Shown here: positions 37,530 through 46,567 of the stretch, piece by piece
Numbering within the stretch: position 1 is the first letter of the stretch
Layout: every line of letters begins with the position of its first letter
Origin: an uncultured Treponema sp.
Lineage (GTDB): Bacteria; Spirochaetota; Spirochaetia; Treponematales; Treponemataceae
Length of the DNA stretch: 64,000 nucleotides
Reading direction: 5' to 3'
Assembly (NCBI RefSeq): GCF_946187725.1
Contig: NZ_CAMHSK010000005.1
Coordinates: forward strand, 82,612-146,611
The notes under the pieces: generated by a model
What the model saw: only the letters and a program-made list of their open reading frames with translations
Told to the model about the DNA's origin: nothing
Database searches by the model: none
Made by a program: the position numbers and the translations under genes

Positions 37530-39293
37530 ATGGCTAAGACATTTGATGATAAAAAAATAATTTACACGATGGATCGTGTTTCTCGCGCGTATGGAACAAA
37601 GGTTGTTTTAAAAGACATTTCTATTTCTTATTATTATGGTGCGAAAATCGGTGTTATCGGTGAAAACGGTGCAGGTAAATCATCCCTTTTTAAGATTTTT
37701 GCTGGAATCGACAAAGACTATACAGGTGAAACAAAACTTCTTCCTGGTTATTCAATGGGATATTTGGAACAGGAGCCTTATCTTGAACCTGGTAAAACTG
37801 TTCTTGAAGTAGTAAAAGAAGGTGTAAAACCGATTACAGATTTACTTGCGGAATTCGATAAGGTAAATGAAGCTTTTGGTGATCCAGATGCTGATTTTGA
37901 CAAACTTTGTGCTCGGCAGGCAGAAATTCAGGAAAAGCTTGATGCAGCAGATGCCTGGAATCTTGATGCAAATCTGGAACTTGCAATGGACGCTCTTCGT
38001 TGTCCTCCTGGTGATCAGGTAGTTGATGTTCTTTCTGGTGGTGAACGCCGTCGTGTTGCTTTGTGTCGTCTGCTTTTGCAGAAGCCGGATATTCTTCTTC
38101 TTGACGAACCTACCAACCATCTTGATGCTGAAACAGTTGCATGGCTTGAACGCCATTTGAAAGATTATCCTGGTACTATCATTGCAATTACCCATGACCG
38201 CTATTTCCTTGACAATGTTGCCGGATGGATTCTTGAAATGGATCGTGGTGAAGGTTATCCGTTCAAAGGCAATTATTCACAATGGCTTGAAGCTAAAGAA
38301 AAACGCCTTGCTCTTGAAGAGAAGCAGGCTTCTACGCGTCGCCGTGAAATGCAGGAAGAGTTGGAATGGATTCATGCTGGTGCTAAAGGTCGGCAGGCAA
38401 AGCATAAGGAACATATCACTAAATATGAAGCTTTGCTTGCAGAAGAAAGCAAGCGTGTTCAGCTTAAAGACACACAGATTTCAATTCCTGCAGGTCCGCG
38501 ACTCGGTTCTGTTGTAATTGATGCAGAAAAACTTACAAAGTCATTTGATGATAAACTTCTTTTTGAGAACCTTGATTTCCATATTCCTGCTGGAAGTGTT
38601 GTCGGAATTGTAGGTCCGAACGGTGCTGGTAAGACAACTCTGTTCAAGATGATTGCCAGTGCTGCTGGCCAGGAAATTGAACTACCCAACGGTAGTTTTG
38701 GGAAGGAACTCCCAGATGCTGGTGCAATCAAGGTAGGCGATACAGTTAAACTCGTTTATGTTGACCAGATGAGGAGCAAGCTTGATCCTAATAAAACCAT
38801 CTATGAAATGCTTAGTGGCGGTAGCGACTTGGTTAAGCTTGGTGCCGTGGATGAAAAAGGTCGGCCGGTAAATGGCGCTATCCGTGAAATCAATGCACAT
38901 GCTTACTGTTCATGGTTCAACTTCAACTCTGCAGAACAAAATAAAAAAATTTCAGTTCTTTCTGGCGGTGAAAAAAACCGTCTTAATATGGGAATGATGT
39001 TTAAGGAAGCTGGCAATGTTCTTCTTCTTGATGAACCGACCAACGATCTGGACATCACTACAACACGAAGTCTTGAGGAGGCTATCAACTCTTTCGCGGG
39101 CGTTGTCATGGTAATCAGTCATGACCGATACTTCCTTGACCGAATCTGTACACATATCCTTGCATTTGAAAACAATTCAGATGTTCACTTCGTTGAGGGC
39201 AGTTGGAGCGATTATGTCGAGTGGCGAAAGAATGTCCTTGGCATTGACGATGATGTTCCGCACAAGACTGTCTATAGGAAGCTTACGAGGTAG
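37530..39293 (+). CDS. ettA: Energy-dependent translational throttle EttA (ABC-F)
   Basis: A soluble ABC-F protein that binds the ribosomal E site and gates entry into elongation according to ATP/ADP. The start MAKTFDDKKIIYTMDRVSRAYGTK is diagnostic. Two ATPase domains are present: GENGAGKSSLFKIF with LSGGERRRVALCRLLL, and GPNGAGKTTLFKMI with LSGGEKNRLNMGMMF. The arm and PtIM linker with basic helices lie between them. At 587 aa it is somewhat longer than the usual 555. ATG 37530 is chosen: TATAAT at 37518-37523 lies 6 nt upstream and no ribosome-binding site exists, implying a leaderless transcript. Confidence 0.93.
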   Translation: MAKTFDDKKIIYTMDRVSRAYGTKVVLKDISISYYYGAKIGVIGENGAGKSSLFKIFAGIDKDYTGETKLLPGYSMGYLEQEPYLEPGKTVLEVVKEGVKPITDLLAEFDKVNEAFGDPDADFDKLCARQAEIQEKLDAADAWNLDANLELAMDALRCPPGDQVVDVLSGGERRRVALCRLLLQKPDILLLDEPTNHLDAETVAWLERHLKDYPGTIIAITHDRYFLDNVAGWILEMDRGEGYPFKGNYSQWLEAKEKRLALEEKQASTRRREMQEELEWIHAGAKGRQAKHKEHITKYEALLAEESKRVQLKDTQISIPAGPRLGSVVIDAEKLTKSFDDKLLFENLDFHIPAGSVVGIVGPNGAGKTTLFKMIASAAGQEIELPNGSFGKELPDAGAIKVGDTVKLVYVDQMRSKLDPNKTIYEMLSGGSDLVKLGAVDEKGRPVNGAIREINAHAYCSWFNFNSAEQNKKISVLSGGEKNRLNMGMMFKEAGNVLLLDEPTNDLDITTTRSLEEAINSFAGVVMVISHDRYFLDRICTHILAFENNSDVHFVEGSWSDYVEWRKNVLGIDDDVPHKTVYRKLTR

Positions 39294-39307
39294 GAGGCTT
39301 TGCTTTA

Positions 39308-41485
39308 GTGAGGCACAAAGCAAAATATGTCAGGATTCTGATTTTTCTCTCTCTTGTTTCGATATTCTTTTGTTCATGCGGGCCAGAAGTCGGAAAAAAG
39401 ATAGAGCTTGGTGACAGATTTTATTATTGGGAATGTACTGCAGAATCATCTCCGCAGGATGCAATGATGAATGCTGTCCGCTTCAAGAAACTTGAAGATA
39501 AATCAATTGAAAATCTAAAGCATGTTTTGGGCGATGGTACGCACTTTGTCTGGGTTCGGGCTGAATTTGAAATTCCCCCCGAATTCAGGAACCAGCCGCT
39601 TGGAATGGTTGTGCCTCATTTAAAATTTGCAGAGCAAGTTTATCTTAACAAAGTCTTCATTTCGCAGTATGGTGCTTTTCCTCCGAACGAACAGTCCACT
39701 CTTTTCAAAGCCCACTTCTTCAGTTTTCCAGTAAACATTCTTAATCAGGAAGGAACAAACACCGTTCTTATAAAAATATATGCACAAGGAAAGAGTGGCA
39801 TTTCAAGTCATTCTTTTATCACTCTTTCAAGATTTGCATACCCAAGTTTTGAGATTATAAATTTTCATCATACAAGAGTTTATATTTTCCTGGTTGGATT
39901 CTTAATCTTCACTTTTGTCTTGTATATTAGTTTTTATCTTAGTCAGAGGGTCTTTAAGGAATTCCGGGATTTTGCACTTGTAAATATTTTTACATCAATC
40001 TTCCTTATTCCATTCTTTGCAACGGAACTTCCTCTTTATACGAGCGGCTTAATTCCGTTTACGCTCTTCTATAAATTAATGATGTGCATACCGGCTTATC
40101 TGATTATTTATTTTGCAACGCTATTTGCACAAGATTTCCAGCATGCAAAATTTCCGAAAGTCATTGAAGTTTTCCGTATTGTTATACTTTCGGTTCAAAT
40201 CATTTCAACTATTCTGGCACCGCGCTATACTTCTTTAATAAAAATCGCTCCATTTATGCTTGCTTTGTTGGGAATTCAGGGATTGATTGGTGCGGTTTAT
40301 GTTGTCCTTGGAATCAAAAATTCAGAACGAAGAAAGCCGGCTATTCAATTTTCAGTGAGTTTTTTGCCGTTTACATTTTCAATCCTTTTTGATTTGCTGA
40401 TTCGTATTCATGATGATACACAAACTTATCCATATTATTCACTTTTTGGATGGCTGTTTGTAATCGCTATTTTCATAATCATTCTTGCCATGCGTTTTTC
40501 TCATCTTTATAAACGGAACGAACGCCTTTCAAATCATCTTCTTGAAGAGGTTTCTAAGCGTACGCATGAACTTGAGGATGCTAACTACGAACTTTCGATT
40601 TTAAATGAACGGCTTGAAAAAGAAAAACATCGTTCAGATATGGATCTTGAAATGGCCTCTCTTGTGCAGAGGAATTTTTTACCGCAGCCGAATATGCACT
40701 TCAAGGGGTGGGAAATTGCCATCTGGTATAACCCGCAAGCAAAGGTTTCTGGTGACCTTTACGATTACTACAATTTCAATGACACATTAAACGGATTCTC
40801 GCTTTTTGATGTTTCTGGTCATGGTCTTTCAGCAAGTCTTGTCACTATGCTTTCAAAAAATATTATCGGGCATTTATTCCAGCAAGGATTCCGAAATAAA
40901 GTTCCTCTTGATAAAATCCTCACGAAAATCAACAATCAAATTCTTGCTGAAAAGGGCGAAATAGACAATTATATGACAGGTGTAATTTGTCGATTTACAG
41001 ATATTGAGAATTCGGATAAGTGTAAGGTCGAACTTGGAAATGCTGGTCATCCATATCCATTGAAATTCAGCGTGGAAGACAACGAAATTTTTGAACTGAT
41101 GGGAAATGACGGTAAAAAGCATTATGGTGCTATCGGTATGAACGGAATTACGGTTTCGTTTGCAAAATCAAATTTTGTCATGTCTGCCGGCGATATCTTG
41201 GTTTGCTATACGGATGGTATTACTGAAGCTTCAAACTCAAAATTTGAGCAGTTTGGTCTTTCTCAATTGCGACAGATTGTTAAGCAGAATCACGAAAAAT
41301 CATCTAACGAAATTTTGCAGTTAATAATGGATTCTCTTTATAAATTCATCAACGATAAGCCTCTTGAAGATGATATCACGCTCGTAATTGCTAAACGAAC
41401 GAATGTTAGTAATTACATCGAGCATAACGAACATGATGATGATTTTGATGATACGATTGAAGAACTTGAGGTTCTGGATGAATAA
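39308..41485 (+). CDS. Membrane sensor with SpoIIE-type PP2C phosphatase
   Basis: A lipobox-like signal (LVSIFFCSCGP), then an extracytoplasmic galactose-binding-like domain (FVWVRAEFEIPPEFRN...). Seven membrane helices follow at about 190-400 (7TM-DISM type), then a coiled coil (NERLSNHLLEEVSKRTHELEDANYELSILNERLEKEKH) and a C-terminal phosphatase with WYNPQAKVSGDLYDYY, FDVSGHGLSASLVTMLSKN, LGNAGHPYPL and CYTDGITEASNS. Such enzymes dephosphorylate anti-anti-sigma factors in partner-switching systems. GTG 39308 follows AGGAGG and lies 14 nt after ettA. Confidence 0.9.
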   Translation: MRHKAKYVRILIFLSLVSIFFCSCGPEVGKKIELGDRFYYWECTAESSPQDAMMNAVRFKKLEDKSIENLKHVLGDGTHFVWVRAEFEIPPEFRNQPLGMVVPHLKFAEQVYLNKVFISQYGAFPPNEQSTLFKAHFFSFPVNILNQEGTNTVLIKIYAQGKSGISSHSFITLSRFAYPSFEIINFHHTRVYIFLVGFLIFTFVLYISFYLSQRVFKEFRDFALVNIFTSIFLIPFFATELPLYTSGLIPFTLFYKLMMCIPAYLIIYFATLFAQDFQHAKFPKVIEVFRIVILSVQIISTILAPRYTSLIKIAPFMLALLGIQGLIGAVYVVLGIKNSERRKPAIQFSVSFLPFTFSILFDLLIRIHDDTQTYPYYSLFGWLFVIAIFIIILAMRFSHLYKRNERLSNHLLEEVSKRTHELEDANYELSILNERLEKEKHRSDMDLEMASLVQRNFLPQPNMHFKGWEIAIWYNPQAKVSGDLYDYYNFNDTLNGFSLFDVSGHGLSASLVTMLSKNIIGHLFQQGFRNKVPLDKILTKINNQILAEKGEIDNYMTGVICRFTDIENSDKCKVELGNAGHPYPLKFSVEDNEIFELMGNDGKKHYGAIGMNGITVSFAKSNFVMSAGDILVCYTDGITEASNSKFEQFGLSQLRQIVKQNHEKSSNEILQLIMDSLYKFINDKPLEDDITLVIAKRTNVSNYIEHNEHDDDFDDTIEELEVLDE

Positions 41486-41517
41486 AAAAACCGTCACTGT
41501 GTGTGAAGTGACGGTTT
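41483..41517. terminator. Terminator between convergent phosphatase and putP genes
   Basis: AAACCGTCACT/AGTGACGGTTT, a perfect 11-bp stem with 8-nt loop. On the minus strand it is followed by a run of seven T and ends putP; on the plus strand the T tail is short but the stem may still serve the phosphatase gene. Confidence 0.85.
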
Positions 41518-41547
41518 ATCAATAAGTTTCCTAAAATTGATTTTTAA

Positions 41548-43116
41548 TTAGTCGGCCATCTTTTTATAGTTGTCGAATTCAGTAAGCATCTCTGCGTCTT
41601 TATTTTTATCAATGAGTGAAACGACTACACTGAAAATAAAGCAGATAATAAATCCAGGAACAATTTCATAGAGACCGAAAATTTGGTGAACGCTTGCCGG
41701 AACATTGTGCCATAATACAACAGAAATGAATCCTGTGATGAGGCCTGCGATTGCACCTTTTGCTGTTATGCCACGCCAATAAAGAGCGAGGAGTACAAGT
41801 GGTCCGAATGTTGCGCCGAAACCAGCCCATGCGTATGATACGAGTCCGAAAATTGAAGAATTTGGATTGAGTGAAAGGAAAAGAGCAATCAAAGCAATCA
41901 AGAAAACAGTAAAGCGGCTGATATTGAGAACTGTTTTTTCATCAGCATCTTTATTTATGATACCTTTGTAAATATCCTGACCAACGGCACTTGAGGCAGC
42001 GAGAAGCTGTGAGTCTGCGGTTGACATTGAAGCTGCAAGAATTGCACAGAGGAAAATTCCGCCAATGAATGCCGGATACATTTTGAGCATTGTAGCACTG
42101 AAAACAGTTTCTGCATCGCCGAATTGAGTAACGCCTTCAACTATAACATTTTCTGAGCCAGTTCCAAGAAGAACTCCATGATTCAAAAGATAAGCTGTTC
42201 CCAAAGTTCCGATTAAGAATGTTCCAATATAAGAAATGACCATCCATACAGTACCTATTCTTCGTGCTTTTTTGATTTCTGCATTTGAGCGGATTCCCAT
42301 AAATCGAACGATAATGTGAGGCATACCGAAGTAACCCAAACCCCAGGCAAGAGCTGAAATGATAGACATTCCTTTGTAAGTCTGATTGCCTGCAAATGAC
42401 TTTCTGATGCTTTCGCCAAATTCGTTTGCAAGAGCGCGTGCATCAAAAGCCTGAACCTGAGTCATTGCTTCTGTTGGGCCGCCCAAACTGATGACTGCAA
42501 TTGTTGCTGAGAAAACGAATGCTACGAAAATCAATGCACCCTGTACGAAATCTGTTGTACAGACGGCTGTGTAACCGCCAGTGATTGTGTAACAAAGAAT
42601 TACAACAAGACCGATTGCGAGACCTGCGTGATAAGGAAGGCCGAAAACTGAGTTGAAAAGTTTTGCACAAGCAACGAATCCTGATGCGGTGTAAATCGTA
42701 AAGAAGAATACGATGAAAACGACTGAAAGAATTGAAAGTATGTGAGACTTATCTTTGAAGCGGTTCGTAAAGAATTCCGGAATTGTGATTGAATCGCCGA
42801 AAGAAACAGAGCATTTGCGTAATGGTTTTGCTACAAAAAGCCAGTTGAGGTAAGTTCCTACGATAAGGCCAAGTGCGGTCCAAAAGGTTTCCTTAACGCC
42901 GCCAAGATAGCACAGGCCAGGTAAGCCCATTAAAAGCCATGCAGAAGAATCTGAAGCTTCTGCAGAAAGTGCTGTAACCCAGGGGCCGACTTTTCGGCCA
43001 CCCAAGAAAAAGTCTGATGAACTGTTGTTTTTATTCGCGTTCCGTAAGCCAATGTAAATCATAAAGCCAAGGTAAAGCACGAAAGCAACAAGTTTTGCAA
43101 TCATTGTTGAATCCAT
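41548..43116 (-). CDS. putP: Sodium/proline symporter
   Basis: A 522-aa solute:sodium symporter with about 13 membrane helices. SSDFFLGGRKVGPWVTALSAEASDSSAWLLMGLPG is the PutP N-terminal signature with sodium-site residues; CYTITGGYTAVCTTDFVQGALI and LAASMSTADSQLLAASSAVGQDIY are further SSS family motifs. It imports proline with sodium, feeding carbon, nitrogen or osmoprotection. A monocistronic leftward gene with AGTAGGAG before ATG 43116 and its own terminator. Confidence 0.93.
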   Translation of the reverse strand: MDSTMIAKLVAFVLYLGFMIYIGLRNANKNNSSSDFFLGGRKVGPWVTALSAEASDSSAWLLMGLPGLCYLGGVKETFWTALGLIVGTYLNWLFVAKPLRKCSVSFGDSITIPEFFTNRFKDKSHILSILSVVFIVFFFTIYTASGFVACAKLFNSVFGLPYHAGLAIGLVVILCYTITGGYTAVCTTDFVQGALIFVAFVFSATIAVISLGGPTEAMTQVQAFDARALANEFGESIRKSFAGNQTYKGMSIISALAWGLGYFGMPHIIVRFMGIRSNAEIKKARRIGTVWMVISYIGTFLIGTLGTAYLLNHGVLLGTGSENVIVEGVTQFGDAETVFSATMLKMYPAFIGGIFLCAILAASMSTADSQLLAASSAVGQDIYKGIINKDADEKTVLNISRFTVFLIALIALFLSLNPNSSIFGLVSYAWAGFGATFGPLVLLALYWRGITAKGAIAGLITGFISVVLWHNVPASVHQIFGLYEIVPGFIICFIFSVVVSLIDKNKDAEMLTEFDNYKKMAD

Positions 43117-43199
43117 TTTTGACTCCTACTTTAAGTTTATCCAAAGATTAACATATATCAGCAGAAGTTTCTATAATAAGAAGAAAATACATGAGATTG

Positions 43200-44849
43200 C
43201 TACTCGGTTTCTTTCCAGTATTTAATGTCTACAAGATGTTCGCTTTTCGCAACGATAGTGGTTACTACAACATCACCTAGACAGTTGCACATGCATACAA
43301 ACATGCCAACCAAAGGTCCGATTCCCATTACAATGCTAATTGCCTCAGCAGGAACTTTTAACAGCGAGAGCAGGGCTGAAAGGCAGATTATCATGGAACC
43401 GGGAACACCAGGCGCTCCAATTGAAAGCAGAACGATGGATATTGCGAGAGAAACAATTGCTGCACTTGAAACTTGAATGCCGAACATTTTTGCCAGTGAT
43501 AAAGAAAAAACAGCAAGCAGAATGGAACTACCGTCCATGTTGATTGTGGCTCCCAACGGAATGGAAAAACTGCATATTTTTCTATCTATTCCGAGTTTCT
43601 TCTCACAGGCTTCCATATTCAAGGGGATAGAAGCATTGCTTGAGGCCGTAGAAAATACCTGAAGCATGGTAGGGAAATATTTTTTTATAAAGGTAAATGG
43701 GTTCAGTTTGCCAACAAAAAGCAGAATCGAGCAGTATGCGATTATCATGCATAGAATACCAATCAGGAATAAACCAATTAGGCTTAAAACAGAAAGCAGT
43801 CTGTCAACTCCAAGAGATAGAATCAAGGAAGTGATTGAACAGAATACTGCAATCGGCATAAAACGCATAAAAATAGTGGTAATTTTAAGAAAAAGATCAT
43901 TGCATGCTTCTAGAAGATTTTGAAGAACCTGTGAGTATTTACCAATCATTCCAAGGGCTCCACCGCAAATTACAGCAAGGAAAATCAGCTGCAACATGTT
44001 TGAGTCTAAGAAAGGTTTGATGAAATTGCTTGGCACGATTCCAGTGATTGTATTGAGCAGCATATCTTGAAGAGGTTCTTCTGCTACAGGTTTTACGCTA
44101 CTGTTAAAAGCCAAAGCAGGTGCATTACCAGCCGGACTTACTAAGAAAAAAACACCTATTCCAATTGAAACGGCAAGAACTGTAGTGCACAGATAAGATA
44201 TCAGGACTTTTGCACTTATTCGCCCAAGTTCTGTAAAATTAGAAAAACGCATCAGGCAGGTGACAATTGAAAAAAACACGACTGGAGACATGACAATTTT
44301 CAAAGAATTCAGGAACATTCCTTTAACCGGCGATAAAAGATATTTATTCAGATTCGTATTGAGTGAAGTAATTCCTAAATAAGAAAGCAGCATTCCCGAA
44401 ATAATTGCCAGGAAAAATGCAAAAAGTGTTTGAAAAAGAAATCTGTGTCGTGAGCGCACTGCTGTAACACGAACATAGTTCATGCCATTTTTATGCCTGT
44501 ATTTAATGTCATCGGCGTAAGCTTTGAGCAGCATTTCCCGGATTGTATCTTGTTTAATTTCGCTGTCGTCTAAAAGATGAGCTGATTTATTTTCTTTCAG
44601 GAAATCATATTCCTCTCCCTCTGAAGAAAATTCCAGAGTTATTGAACCTAGAAAGATTTTTGCTGAAAGTCGGATTTTGCTGTCTGGTTTAGCAAATGAA
44701 ATCAGACTTCCAAGAGCTTCTTCTGTGTCAAGAATTACACGGTTGCTTTCATTTTTGCCGATTTTGTTATCCGCAAGAAAGGTTTTGATAAATGCCAGTG
44801 CATCATAAAGTCCTGTGTTATTTGAAGAAAATTCGCCTGTTTTTCGCAT
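43200..44849 (-). CDS. SLC1/DAACS-family symporter with N-terminal RsbW-like domain
   Basis: Residues about 145-545 are a dicarboxylate/amino-acid:cation symporter (GMFLNSLKIVMSPVVFFSIVTCL, STASSNASIPLNMEACEKKLG, GATINMDGSSILLAVFSLSLAK). Unusually, about 140 cytosolic residues precede it. VILDTEEALGSLISFAKPDSKIRLSAKIFLGSITLEFSSEGEEY and REMLLKAYADDIKYRHKNGMNYVRVTAV resemble an RsbW/GHKL fold, but the ATP-binding Asn and Gly boxes are not evident. The same domain makes up the neighbouring divergent gene 44936-45412. Ligand unknown. GGAGCG precedes ATG 44849. Confidence 0.82.
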   Translation of the reverse strand: MRKTGEFSSNNTGLYDALAFIKTFLADNKIGKNESNRVILDTEEALGSLISFAKPDSKIRLSAKIFLGSITLEFSSEGEEYDFLKENKSAHLLDDSEIKQDTIREMLLKAYADDIKYRHKNGMNYVRVTAVRSRHRFLFQTLFAFFLAIISGMLLSYLGITSLNTNLNKYLLSPVKGMFLNSLKIVMSPVVFFSIVTCLMRFSNFTELGRISAKVLISYLCTTVLAVSIGIGVFFLVSPAGNAPALAFNSSVKPVAEEPLQDMLLNTITGIVPSNFIKPFLDSNMLQLIFLAVICGGALGMIGKYSQVLQNLLEACNDLFLKITTIFMRFMPIAVFCSITSLILSLGVDRLLSVLSLIGLFLIGILCMIIAYCSILLFVGKLNPFTFIKKYFPTMLQVFSTASSNASIPLNMEACEKKLGIDRKICSFSIPLGATINMDGSSILLAVFSLSLAKMFGIQVSSAAIVSLAISIVLLSIGAPGVPGSMIICLSALLSLLKVPAEAISIVMGIGPLVGMFVCMCNCLGDVVVTTIVAKSEHLVDIKYWKETE

Positions 44850-44900
44850 TTTTAACCGCTCCTCTTTAGGTGATTTTATAAATATTTTAACACTGGTTTA

Positions 44901-44928
44901 TTGAAAATACAAAGCGGCATGATATAAT
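44901..44928 (+). promoter_or_regulatory. Promoter of the peptide-export operon
   Basis: TTGAAA (44901-44906), a 16-bp spacer and TATAAT (44923-44928). The start codon 44936 lies 7 nt downstream, so the first gene is probably leaderless. The divergent symporter gene starts 86 bp away. Confidence 0.8.
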
Positions 44929-44935
44929 CAATCTT

Positions 44936-45412
44936 ATGGATTTTGAAATTAATAATTTTCAAATATTGCTTACTTTTCTGGCACTGCTTTTAGTTGCTGT
45001 CATAGTGTTGATTTGTCGAACATATAACCATAAAGAACAGGGCGGATGGATTTTTACTGTAACCCGCGAAGGTTTAAACGAGCAGAGTGAAAAAATCAAA
45101 TCGATTTTTAAAGAAATGCGTTTGACCGATAAGGATATGACTTTATCTTTGCTTATTCTTGAAGAAATTGTCGTGCGGCTTCACGAGCATACTGATCAGG
45201 TTGTAACAGTCAAAGTTCGTAATTTTTTCGGAAAAGTGAGCCTTCGTTTATATTCGGTCGGGGCAAAATATAATCCTTTTGAAGTTGATAAAAATAAAGC
45301 TGAAGACAGCGAAGATTATCTGCGAGACATGATTTTTAAGGCAAATTCTATGCGACTTTCTTATCGTCGTGTAGGAAAGCGTAATGTTGTTTCCATTCGT
45401 GCCAGAAAATAA
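44936..45412 (+). CDS. Small membrane-anchored RsbW/GHKL-like protein
   Basis: One N-terminal membrane helix (ILLTFLALLLVAVIVLICR, about 9-27) is followed by a cytosolic domain of about 125 residues. LSLLILEEIVVRLHEHTDQVVTVKVRNFFGKVSLRLYSVGAKYNPF parallels the RsbW region with its E-E-x-x-x-N box and strand pair; the C-terminal RDMIFKANSMRLSYRRVGKRNVVSIRARK parallels the closing helix and strand. The canonical Asn is Arg/Leu and no Gly-rich lid is seen, so ATP binding is doubtful. Clearly related to the N-terminus of the divergent symporter. First gene of the export operon, 36 bp before the HlyD gene. Confidence 0.7.
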   Translation: MDFEINNFQILLTFLALLLVAVIVLICRTYNHKEQGGWIFTVTREGLNEQSEKIKSIFKEMRLTDKDMTLSLLILEEIVVRLHEHTDQVVTVKVRNFFGKVSLRLYSVGAKYNPFEVDKNKAEDSEDYLRDMIFKANSMRLSYRRVGKRNVVSIRARK

Positions 45413-45448
45413 ATCAGAAGATATTGAAAAGGTTGAAATAGAAGAATA

Positions 45449-46567
45449 ATGAAACGGGTAATTTTCAGAAAATCTGCATTAGACAGAATTTCATCTCTTG
45501 ATCAGCTTGACCAGACGATGACGGTAGTTAAACCTTCAAGTATTCTTGTACTTGCTTCCGTTGCAATAATGATTTGTGTTGCGATTGCGTGGGGCTTATT
45601 CGGTTCCGTGCCGGACATCGTAATGGGAAACGGCGTAATCATGAACATCGATAATGTAATCAGCGTCAAGTATTCTAATCAAGGTGCGGTCAAGAACATT
45701 TTCGTAAAACACGGAGATTTTATTCGTAACGGGCAGATTATAGCACGAATTGAAAGACAGGATATTCTCGATCAAATCAAGGTAAATCAAAAAAAACTCG
45801 ATGGATTCCTTGCTATGCGCGAAGTCATTAAGTCAACTGACAAAAATGGCGGTGCAAAACAGGAGATGATGAAAAATCTCTATAATCAGGGGCTTATTAC
45901 TGAACAGGAATATCTGAATTCACGGCAGACAGAAATTAATATAGAACAGCAGATTACTGAAACAAAGCAGCAGATTCTTTTGCTGAATGAAAATTATCAG
46001 ACAGCTACTCAAGTAATTGCCGGTGCGAGTGGGCGTGTTATGGAAGTTCCTGTACGGCGTGGAGATTATGTTCAGCCGGGCAGCACAATTTGCGTAATTG
46101 AATCGGGAGAGGGCGAAAGCGCTGTCGGTGCGTTGGTTTATTTTTCTGCGTCGGACGGAAAAAAAATTTCACCGGGCATGAAGATTGGGCTTGTTCCGAC
46201 TACGGTAAAACAGGAAGAATATGGATTCATTCAAGGGCTTGTAACCGATGTTTCTGAATTCCCTGTGAGCGACAATTATCTTGTTTCCAGTTTGCAGAAC
46301 ATGAGCCTTGCGACTTCTTTTCATCAGATTTCAAATCCAATTGAAGTTAAAGTTAGTATTGTCCCGGATCCAACTTCGTATTCGGGCTATAAATGGTCTT
46401 CATCGAAAGGTCCTGAACAAAAAATTGGTTCTGGTTACATTTGTACTGCAAAGGTCACAACTGCTGTCCGTCGTCCTATTTCCCTGATTATTCCAACAAT
46501 AAAGAACAAACTGCTGGGAGTGGGTGATGATTCTTCGTTTCGCATCGCTCAGAACAGGGGCATGTGA
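45449..46567 (+). CDS. HlyD-family membrane-fusion adaptor (NHLP-type secretion)
   Basis: A 372-aa adaptor: an N-terminal cytosolic stretch (RISSLDQLDQTMTVVKPSS, characteristic of the NHLP/NHLM bacteriocin-system HlyD), a membrane helix at about 30-52, a lipoyl/barrel-sandwich half (GVIMNIDNVISVKYSNQGAVKNIFVKHGDFIRNGQIIARIE), a coiled-coil hairpin and the second half (GASGRVMEVPVRRGDYVQPGSTICVIE). It should link the ABC exporter to the outer membrane. Its stop overlaps the exporter gene start. Confidence 0.88.
   Translation: MKRVIFRKSALDRISSLDQLDQTMTVVKPSSILVLASVAIMICVAIAWGLFGSVPDIVMGNGVIMNIDNVISVKYSNQGAVKNIFVKHGDFIRNGQIIARIERQDILDQIKVNQKKLDGFLAMREVIKSTDKNGGAKQEMMKNLYNQGLITEQEYLNSRQTEINIEQQITETKQQILLLNENYQTATQVIAGASGRVMEVPVRRGDYVQPGSTICVIESGEGESAVGALVYFSASDGKKISPGMKIGLVPTTVKQEEYGFIQGLVTDVSEFPVSDNYLVSSLQNMSLATSFHQISNPIEVKVSIVPDPTSYSGYKWSSSKGPEQKIGSGYICTAKVTTAVRRPISLIIPTIKNKLLGVGDDSSFRIAQNRGM

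Noticed and set aside
39308..45412. Complete SpoIIE/RsbW partner-switching module
   Set aside because: A SpoIIE-type phosphatase and RsbW-like domains are in the region, but no anti-anti-sigma (STAS) gene is present, putP and a terminator lie between them, and the RsbW-like domains lack ATP-binding boxes; a functional link is only a possibility.
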